45,545 nucleotides of DNA. Origin: Mesaphorura yosii (Eukaryota; Arthropoda; Collembola; Poduromorpha; Tullbergiidae). Shown in pieces: positions 12,087 through 19,512 of the stretch (position 1 is its first letter; each line of letters begins with the position of its first letter). The position numbers were made by a program, and so were the translations under genes. Below the pieces are notes generated by a model that saw only the letters and a program-made list of their open reading frames with translations, was not told the DNA's origin and did no database searches. Location of the stretch: assembly GCA_009869945.1 (NCBI GenBank), contig WIXG01000508.1:1-45545 (forward strand), in the 5' to 3' direction.

Positions 12087-12419
12087 TCACCCCCAAAAGT
12101 AGTAGGCTCCGTGGTTTCCTCCGCCTGAAAACAGAAGCGTCGCAATGTAAAAGTCAAGTTGTACGATGACGAAAGATGAAAGCTAAGTTTGATCAGCTTG
12201 CTGATTCTCACCGTATTGAAGGGGTGGGTGTGCGTGTCCGTACGCTCCTCCGCTGGCCCCGTAGCCTCCTCCGTGGTGGACGACGTCTCCGTGTGGGTGT
12301 GGGTGCGGGTGCTGACCGTGGCTTGCGTGTGGGTGCTGCCCACACACGGGCCAGGAATCCACCTTCACGACCAAAAGTGCCGATGCGAGCAGGAGGGCGA
12401 GTGCGATGCGGTGCTTCAT
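12087..12419 (-). CDS. small secreted His/Gly-rich peptide
   Basis: Two exons (12212-12419 and 12087-12124) splice with a GTGAGA donor and TTTTCAG acceptor to an 81-residue product. The ATG at 12419 begins a clear signal peptide (MKHRIALALLLASALLVVKV). The mature part has one Cys (WPVCGQ), then HPHPHPHG-type His-Pro and His-Gly repeats, a Gly-Tyr-rich stretch, and an aromatic end reading NHGAYYFWG. This composition suggests metal binding, a cuticle component or a Gly-rich antimicrobial-like peptide; none is proven. A TATAAAA box lies 120 bp upstream. The unspliced frame would end in an unrelated tail, so the spliced form is preferred: the second exon continues the Gly-rich pattern. Confidence 0.75.
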
Positions 12420-12537
12420 TTTGGCTGGTTGGGGTTGCTTGATTGATCCTTCGATAGCCGTCGACTTTTTGGAAGTTCTAGGCTTAAGATATCTTGACAA
12501 GTTTGGCTTATGACTTGCCTTTTCCGCAGTGTGATCG

Positions 12538-12544
12538 TTTTATA
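12538..12544 (-). promoter_or_regulatory. TATA box of the His-rich peptide gene
   Basis: TATAAAA on the minus strand, about 120 bp before the start codon; the distance leaves room for a leader of roughly 90 nt. Confidence 0.5.
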
Positions 12545-13173
12545 CCGGCGCGAATGCCGATCGTCGCACTTGTTTTCGTTCGGAAGCACTCATGACGCAT
12601 GGAACAAGACTGAAAATTGACTATCTTCGTGACCAATCGCATGTACTACTGTTATCAGTGCGTCAGCAACGCTGGCTCGATGAGAGACAGTCGCCAGCTC
12701 GCTCTCAACTCCACACACACAAACACGTCATGCTCATCGAGTCGTCAATGAGCAGAGCGATCAACAAACTCATGGGTCACGGCAGGTCAAGCATCGCATT
12801 TTCCACTTACGAGGCGAAAACGATTAAACGACAAACGACGACGAGCAATTAATTTCTCATGATGCAATTTGTTGTTTGCCCGCAGTCTCTGACATCCATC
12901 GCACCAGACACGCCTGGAGGCGTTCGCGCCCGTCTTTGAGTTGGAGAGTAACAAAGCATATACAAATTACGAGGAAAGTCTTGTTTTGCTCTTACAACTG
13001 ACCTTTTTGACCAGCGGGCTGATCAAACATACCAGCTTTTTCTCGAGAAATGCGCCTGTCTTCTTGAATGTCAACCTTCCAGCTACAACCGGACCGGGGC
13101 GCCTTTAAAAGCGGAGGCCGCCACGGCCAAGCAAATATTCGTTATCTGGCTTGCTTGGCTACCGCAATTCGCA
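12545..13173. other. divergent intergenic region
   Basis: This separates the His-rich peptide gene (minus) from the knottin-kelch relic (plus). A TTTAAAAG element near 13104-13111 lies about 65 bp before the relic's ATG and may be its TATA box. No other feature seen. Confidence 0.4.
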
Positions 13174-14543
13174 ATGGCTCCGGCTGCTCGAGCATTCGTC
13201 TCCCTGCTCCTCCTGGCGGGCCTCGTCTTAGGTGGCGCGCAGGCGATAAGTTCCCCAAGGCGCGCCTTGCTACCTGCTTGTCAATTTCTTGATCTGTCCC
13301 GCCTATTTTCTTGCACAGTGTATTCGCACCGGCCTCCTTTGCCAGTGGGACTCTCCGTGGAGCCACTGCTGCTCCGACTTTTGCCTCCAGCGCCCCGGCG
13401 ACTCGTACGGTATCTGTGTGCCGAAGGTCGTTCTCGGCCTGGGAGAAGCCTGCGATATGAGCATGTCACGAGGAGTCTGCTGCTCGGGCTACTGCCACCA
13501 GTGTTCGTGCTGGGAGGAGACTGGTACCAGGGTACCAGTCTCCCTGGCATCTATCATGATAAAGTACTTGTTGAGCACGGGAGCTGGGGAAGTGATCGAC
13601 ACGTTCCTGAATATCACGGCAGCACCTGCCGTGATGCACGGTGAAGACGTCCTCTACTTCGGGGGCAAAATTTACAGCGTTGGCGCCACCTCAAATGTTT
13701 ACCGCCTATCAACCCGTACTGGAATCTACATCATCGTCAACAACCTGCCGGCACGGAATTACAGTCGCTTGGAACCCATGCGCTTAGGCCACATACATCT
13801 TCGGAGGCCAGGGCGCAACTGACGGCTTTTTCATAGACCAAGTTTTCCGGTACGAGGCCACCAATAAAGTAATTGACCTCGTCGCGCACATGCCGTCCGA
13901 CAGGGCGCACGTGGCCGTTGTGTGGGACGACGACGTGCAGGCTGCGTACGTATTTGGTGGGCGGACGTCAGGGTCAGGAAAAACGAGGCAGATATTGAAG
14001 TTTAATCCGTCCGACAACTCAGTCACGCTGGCGGGAGAATTGTCGGTCAGTACATGTGCCGTGTTTGCCGATTTGCACCGAAAATCTTATGTGATAGACT
14101 CGGAAAACCTGACAGCTTTTGACCTGAGCACTGGACTGGTTGAGGTACTCGACGTTAAGTCCTGGCAGCCGCTATACGGTGCTGCTTCGGTGTATGTAAT
14201 GAAACTGGACAGGATTTAAATTCTTGCTGCCGTGGCCTGTTCCCCGAAGAGTTTTATTACGAGGACTTCGACTGGGTCTCTTACATTGACCTCGGGGATG
14301 GAGCAGAACCAACAGCTATGACAGCCATGACAATGTCACCGGCAACCACGGCACGGCCACCGCCGATCGAATGCAGCGACGGAGCCACGCGTCTCATCCC
14401 GGACCCATTCTGCTGTGAACGTTTCTACCTTTCAACAGTGGTGAGTCAACAGGTTCGAGTGCCCAGACGGTCAACAGTTCAACCCACATGATTCCCAGTG
14501 CCAGGACCTCGAATTGATTGACTGCCGGATCACCCAAGCATAA
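13174..14543 (+). pseudogene. secreted knottin-kelch-CBM14 protein, inactivated
   Basis: The ancestral product had a signal peptide (from ATG 13174), a Cys-rich segment of two cystine-knot-like motifs (about 13319-13520), a kelch propeller (to about 14290) and a C-terminal peritrophin-type chitin-binding domain (about 14370-14520). It is broken at several points. The first intron should be 13246-13318, exactly between the signal peptide and the first Cys in phase 0, but its donor reads ATAAGT instead of GTAAGT. A frameshift lies near 13790 within a YIFGGQG kelch motif. At 14217-14219 a kelch Tyr codon is TAA, followed by a one-base loss near 14231. A further shift falls near 14440-14453, where GTGAGT and CAACAG abut. 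The intact single-exon kelch gene at 26 kb is a relative without the two extra domains. Assembly errors are the main alternative for the frameshifts. Confidence 0.75.
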
Positions 14544-14653
14544 TGCGTAAATAACTTTCATTATTCACAAAATGTGCACGTAATATATTAAATGTTGACG
14601 TTTGTTCCGCAATTTATTGTGAAATATACAGAAACACATACACATTATTTATA

Positions 14654-15260
14654 TTACCCCATACTCGGAGGTAAGGTCGGAAGCGCAACACAGCGCTGCA
14701 TAGTTTCGTTAAACTCCGAGCCAACACTGCATTTATATGGAAACGATAGCCAGCGTGCCAAATGGGCTGCATAAACGCAAAAATAGAACCCGTTTGGATT
14801 GTTCGGTTGGTTGCTCTTAAAATAGCCAGCTCTGGTGCAATTATCGACACCGGCACCAGGGTTCGGATTTGGTGTGGGGTCCGTGGGGTTCGTGGGGTCC
14901 GTGGGGTCCGTGGGGTCCGTGGGGCCTGTGGGATCAATGCCGCACATGCCAGGAATCTCACATACTCCACAGTCCACCACCATTAAAGGATCGCATGGAG
15001 GTGGCGTTGTGCTTGGTCCGGCGGTGGTCGTCGTGAAGCATGTGTCAGGGTCGCCCCCGTCACAAACACACTCCTCCTCGAGCGGGTTACATAGCAGCTG
15101 CTGCGAGTGGGCAGGGACAATGGCGATGACGGCGACGAATAGGAACGACGCGAAAATCTGGAAGGATGCAAAAGTAAAGGCTTAGATTTCAATGGAATGG
15201 TTTACAAAAAGGTAGACTTACAAAACGCAGCCTTAACGAAGATTTCGACTTGCCGCACAT
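14654..15260 (-). CDS. secreted peritrophin-type chitin-binding protein
   Basis: Exons 15222-15260 and 14654-15157 splice in phase 0 (GTAAGT donor, CCTTCCAG acceptor) to 180 residues. The start MCGKSKSSLRLRF is followed after the intron by a strongly hydrophobic segment (IFASFLFVAVIAIVPAHS), which together form the signal peptide. A first Cys-rich part with a Thr/Pro linker follows, then a DPT/NPT/GPT repeat, then one CBM14 domain from CTRAGYFKSN through FYFCVYAAHL and FPYKCSVGSEF to MQRCV. Such proteins bind chitin in peritrophic matrix or cuticle. The intron between the basic and hydrophobic halves of the signal peptide matters: the second exon alone lacks an N-terminal Met. A TATAAAAGG box sits 38-46 bp upstream. 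Confidence 0.85.
14872..14930 (-). repeat. 9-bp tandem repeat encoding DPT/NPT units
   Basis: Six to seven near-identical GTGGGGTCC-type units (plus-strand reading) lie inside the chitin-binding protein and encode the repeated Asp-Pro-Thr linker. The in-frame unit length means copy number can vary without frameshift. Confidence 0.8.
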
Positions 15261-15297
15261 CTTAAGAATTTGAGCGAAATAACTTTGAGACCCAAGG

Positions 15298-15306
15298 CCT
15301 TTTATA
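15298..15306 (-). promoter_or_regulatory. TATA box of the chitin-binding protein gene
   Basis: TATAAAAGG on the minus strand ends 38 bp before the ATG at 15260, so the leader would be only about 10 nt if the usual spacing to the transcription start applies. Confidence 0.6.
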
Positions 15307-15679
15307 CTCTGCCGACCCGCATCACCGACTCTGTCTGTATTGACACAGATCAGAATCGTAAATCAGGATTATCAGGTAATTCGTGACCTCGGCTTGAAAT
15401 TCTGCCGCAATTTGGGAAAGTTGTCCGACCCGACGCACAAATGCACACACGTAACCCTGAGCATGAAAAATTGCCACTCCGTGGAACATGAGTGGATGGA
15501 TCGCATATGTTAAGCAATCACGAGATTTAATCAAGCAAACGCAGCACTTTATTGAGCATCAAATTAATTAAAGGTAAGGTCGTGCATAATCAAGAGGAAT
15601 TAGTCACATTAAGGAATTAGTCGCATCGCAACGGATTGTTCAAGCTTTATTTCCAGACCAGAAAACCTGAAATTCAAGT
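15307..15679. other. intergenic
   Basis: Upstream flank of the chitin-binding gene and 3' flank of the lectin gene. No coding-like frame recognised. Confidence 0.4.
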
Positions 15680-16458
15680 CTAAGGGCCGCCCGGTGTCGG
15701 CGCCTGGCATAGCGGAGGCAGTTTGGTCGTGCAGTCATAGGGAATCAATCTTGCAGCTCCAGTCGTCATTATCCCGAACGCAAGACACGTTTTGAAACCA
15801 GTTTGAGGGTACGGGAGTGGCGATGAGCCTTCCCCAGCTTTGAGTGGGGTGGTTGGATCACTATCCCATGCAAAGCGAGGCCAATCCTGCAAATCTCGTC
15901 CTTGTGTCCAGTAAGCTATTCGGTGGGGACAACACAATGGGGATATAATATTCAAATTTCTACAGACTCGAAAGTCGGTCTCGGTTTTGTACCTCTTCCC
16001 TTCCCAAGGATGGTTATCTGATAGGCTCCAATAAGCCACGTAAAATCATTAGGATTCGTCAAGACCTTAGCCAAAGTCATTTGTGGAAGAGCGCCAAGCT
16101 GGTTGCTGCAAAACTCCCGCGCCTCGAACCAAGTGAGCTGCAACGTACGTTACGTATATGAAGTCTTCACATTTCCAGCAATGTTTATGGTTGCTTCATA
16201 AATTTTAGTTACGGATTGTGCCGGATCTGCGTAAAATTCACCAGCGCCATTCGCCCCAAGACTAATCAACGCCCTCGGCTGTGGTTGTATGGCTTGGACC
16301 ACATCTTCAAATTAAAATCAGTTTTATTCAGAAGGTCATGCAGTCAGAAGGACGTTGAAGCACTTTTTCTTACCAATTTTGCCTTCGTCGCTAATTTCTC
16401 TGCACATGGTCACCGCCACCACCGAAATAAGGACGACGAGGACCTCAAACTTGTCCAT
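15680..16458 (-). CDS. secreted C-type lectin
   Basis: Four exons (16374-16458, 16213-16304, 15993-16137, 15680-15915) splice in phase to 185 residues. The signal peptide is MDKFEVLVVLISVVAVTMC. The lectin fold begins at FYADPAQSLTWFEAREFC, the classic start of a C-type lectin-like domain, and continues through ALPQMT, AYWTQGRDLQDWPRFAW, TCLAF and YDCTTKLPPLC. The calcium-binding EPN/QPD and WND motifs are not evident (SPLPYPQ and LIPYDC stand at those places), so carbohydrate binding may be lost or altered. The second intron (75 bp, GTAACT...TTGCAG) was chosen because reading through it meets an in-frame TAA. The third (GTACAA...GAATAG) rests on phase and domain continuity. A TATAAAG element lies near 16583-16589, about 125 bp upstream. 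Confidence 0.75.
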
Positions 16459-17229
16459 TTTTGGAATAAAAAGACGTAAACGTGAAGACTTAAATTTAAA
16501 GGCTCTTTCTCACTGTCATCAGAATTTGCATTGGAGGACTCTTCCAAATTCCTCTCGATTTTATATGCAATTTTGAAGGCGGACTTTATAACCTAGGAGG
16601 ATCAACGCGCCTTGTCCATGGCTTAAATTTTTTCACCTTCGATGCGTATTGTTCATGCTTAACATGTAATTAACAAATTCCTTGGATTACGACTTTACGA
16701 CGCAAACCAAGCGCCAATTTCGCAAGCGTAATTTCAGAGTCGAGGCCAGCATTTGCCTTTATCGACCCGGTCTTGATTGGAGCTGGATATTTGGAGCGAA
16801 GCGAGGTAATCTTTGCTCGTCGGCATATCAAAAGGACCTTCGGCATAATTAATCCCCAGTTCACGGAATATGAAATTCATTAATTGCCAAATACAATTGC
16901 ACTGACCTATTTACTGTTGCAATTCTTACGCGACCGCGCGCCGCCGGTAATACATCGCAATTCGCAATCGCATGATTCATTTATTGCATTGCGCGTCGGA
17001 TTAAAAACGTATTAATATCCAAATTGTATTAGATTATGCGAGTAGATATCCACCCCTTAATAGCACTTGCAATAAATAAGCAATAAACCCTTTGCGGCAC
17101 ATAAAATTCTGTAGGATTTTTCTGCTGAGCGAGTAATAAAACATCGAGCAATAAATTCTCGTTGCATACTTCACGTAAAGTTTATTTTATAAACTGTACT
17201 GTCCATCGTTGCACTGTATTACAGAATTT
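16459..17229. other. intergenic, AT-rich
   Basis: This contains the lectin promoter region and about 600 bp of AT-rich sequence without a recognisable gene. Short open frames on both strands look random. Confidence 0.45.
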
Positions 17230-17993
17230 ACTGTGCTGTACTGACTGGTTGACCGACCCTTCGCTTCATCAACCACCGCTCCCAATCGGGCCAGAATTGA
17301 TCCCGTGTGCGCTCGCAGTACCCGCCCAGGTTGTTGAATTCACCCTGCACGAGTCGGTCGTAATCGGAGCATGGCAGGACCTACCGTACTTCGGCTAGCT
17401 ACCCGAAAATTGCACAATCGTCGATGCTCGGTTCGTCGCCCAACATGTAGCGCTTGTTTTCCAAGAATGTGGAGACGGCGCGAAGGTCTTCGGTGCCCCG
17501 CCGTTCAACATTAACCTCTCTATGGCGGCCAAGCCCTTGTCAATACGACTCGAAACGGACGACCAAATTTGCAGAAAAGCCGAAGAGGAGGGAGCTTGGC
17601 CAAATTTTGCTGCATACTTTCAAGAAGTGCTGTCCATTGTAGACGAAACGTTCCAAGTCCCATGCCCTGCAATGCACGGTCAAGATTAATGATGCAATTA
17701 AGCAATTCACTGCAAAGTTGAGCCAATGAATCAAATCCTCACCAGAAAAAGTGTTCCTCCAGAATAATGCGAATTGCTTTCGAGACTGCCAACTGTTCGG
17801 GGCTGCTTTTAGCCCAGCTTAAGGTTATGCAGCCTGTCAGAAAAATGATCATCTAATTTGCAAGGTGAATTGGCGAACAATCGCATTACTTGGTCAAATG
17901 CTGGATAATCAGTGCACTGTCACTGAAGTGTTCTCCATTGAGTGCAATCCACGGCGTCTTGCCTTTGGCGCCGAACGGATCGTGGTTGTCAAA
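17230..17993 (-). pseudogene. failed axon connections (Fax)-like GST-fold gene, decayed
   Basis: Three former exons are readable. The first (17890-17993) gives DPFGAKGKTPWIALNG and DSALIIQHLT, the end of the thioredoxin-like half. The second (about 17750-17836) gives SPEQLAVSKAIRIILEEHFF. The third (about 17230-17690) contains ERFVYNGQHF, QGLGRHREVNVE, LENKRYMLGDEPSIDDCAIF and ERTRDQFWPDWERWL, typical of the Fax/metaxin-like C-terminal domain. It carries stops at 17809-17811 (with a frameshift), 17540-17542, 17399-17401 and 17381-17383. The exon ends still show GT-AG signals, so this was a genomic duplicate, not a retrocopy. No active gene remains. Confidence 0.75.
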
Positions 17994-17999
17994 CTAGTG

Positions 18000-18720
18000 A
18001 GGAAATTAAGTACGGGCTGGTGGGATTGGTTTGGCTTAATAATTAAAGCAATGTTGACTGTGATGAGAAATATGACTGCTCCAAGGTACACATTCCCACC
18101 CATAGCGAAACGAGTGAAATCCGTACAACTCAATATTGATGCGAGCATCTGAATAATGCTGTACAACTGCAGAACACGTCTGTATTCGCTCAGAGATTTT
18201 GACTTCAGTTCAAGTCACTTAAGTTGGCCAAGTACTTCCAGCAGGAAGAACATAAGCAGATAGTGCACTACTGCAGATACGACGGTGAATCCGGCAAACA
18301 TGTGAAATACAGTTTGCTGAATTTCGTGCAGTGAAATGTGCTTGGTAAGTATAAACAGATTTTGTAGGTTGGCTCGTATGTGAGTTCACGTATCTCACAG
18401 ATTAGCCTATGAAACAAAGTGTCCAGGACATGAAAATCACACTACACTTCGTAGACAAGTAAACCAATGGTCGTGTAGCTGAGAATGATAGAGATGACAA
18501 TGTTTGCAAACATCATTCAAGCCGATTCCAAACTGATGATAGTACAAAGCGAAATGAAGGACGAAACAAAGGCCAAAAGGCTAACGGCTAGTATCAAGTA
18601 CTTCTCCACCGTTACCGAAGCCCGTAGTACAATTTCACAATACGTTGACGTGGATCCCAATAGAATACGATGCCCGTGTCGTAAAAGCCGTATTGGAGGG
18701 AGAACTCAATTAATTTATAT
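18000..18720 (-). pseudogene. gustatory-receptor-like chemoreceptor relic
   Basis: Fragments in changing frames read like a seven-helix insect-type chemoreceptor. An N-terminal FYDTGIVFYWDPRQRIVKLY is followed by a frameshift, then hydrophobic helices (YLILAVSLLAFVSSFISL, VISIILSYTTIGLLVYEV). Further on come VFHMFAGFTVVSAVVHYLLM and SLSEYRRVLQLYSIIQML. The last segments align by eye with LSHGRFLAIYLYLQIC of the chemoreceptor gene at 36.3 kb. Several stops (for example between ESA and MMFAN, and after QLK) disable it. Its 3' end is missing: the remaining frame abuts the first exon of the Fax-like relic at about 17994. Confidence 0.55.
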
Positions 18721-18799
18721 GTGTGTACTGTAAACATGATGCAAACCAATGCTAATCGTTATACTGAGCCGTGAAATCGTGAACTTGATCCGACAACAC

Positions 18800-19325
18800 T
18801 TACCAACATTTGGTGGTGTAAGTGGAGTCTCATTCTGATAATGTTCCCAATTCCCTGCATCCTCCCTCACGAAATCAATTGCATCCATCAATGCAAATAC
18901 GACCCCCAAGACTCATGCATGCTGCTGGCTCTCCAACACTTTTCGATCCATGAACTCCACCTCAGTTAATGGAATAGTATAATAAACTGAAAAGTGCACA
19001 CTTGCAACTAACCAACACGTAAATCAACTCCTGCTGCATGTGCTGCCTTGATAACCTCTTCCCACAATTTCTTCCTTATTGGTGCAATTCGTTCCAGAAG
19101 AATACAAGCGCTCTCCGTGGCGTAGGCGACCAATTCACTAGACAATCCACCAGCAAGCACGACTGCATTCGGAGAGATTATATTGTCCATAGGTTTAACT
19201 TGAACCCTGTCCAATGGAATGCGAAGAATATGTGCTGCGATATGAGCGACTTTGGTATTCAATCCTTGACCCACTTCTACCCCACCAGTTGAAATGGAGC
19301 AAATGGTCTGCGGCAGCACATGTGC
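18800..19325 (-). pseudogene. xanthine dehydrogenase / aldehyde oxidase relic
   Basis: Two blocks of the molybdenum-cofactor domain remain. 19020-19325 encodes STGGVEVGQGLNTKVAHIAA and, further on, a P-N-A-V-V-L-A-G-G-L-S-S-E segment with C-I-L-L-E-R, a signature of the Moco-binding region near the substrate pocket. 18800-18915 encodes LGVVFALMDAIDFVRE and ETPLTPPNV, which belongs to the extreme C-terminus of the same enzymes. The roughly 200 residues expected between these blocks, and everything upstream, are missing, so this is a deletion relic. I cannot decide between xanthine dehydrogenase and aldehyde oxidase. Confidence 0.75.
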
Positions 19326-19334
19326 TCTCATACA

Positions 19335-19512
19335 GACGAAAAATCGTAGCAAGTGTCGATTCTGTGTGATATTTTTTTTACAGTCAGGAAACTTGACCCG
19401 GCACGAAAGAGCACACATTGGAAAGAAATGGTACAAATGCTCCCATTGCGAGAAAAGGTTAGCGCCTCATCTCATCGAGATGGTCCAGAGCGAATCCACA
19501 CAGGACAATTCC
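19335..19512 (+). pseudogene. C2H2 zinc-finger fragment
   Basis: The plus strand encodes one and a half fingers: CRFCVIFFLQSGNLTRHERA, then HIGKKWYKCSHCEKR (linker and next finger), then in a shifted frame SASSHRDGPERIHTGQ. The HxGxKxYKC linker and the C-x2-C...H-x3-H order are typical, but the first finger's second His is altered and a frameshift splits the second. It lies between the oxidase relic and the 3' end of the ionotropic receptor and overlaps the latter's last codons on the other strand. Confidence 0.55.
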
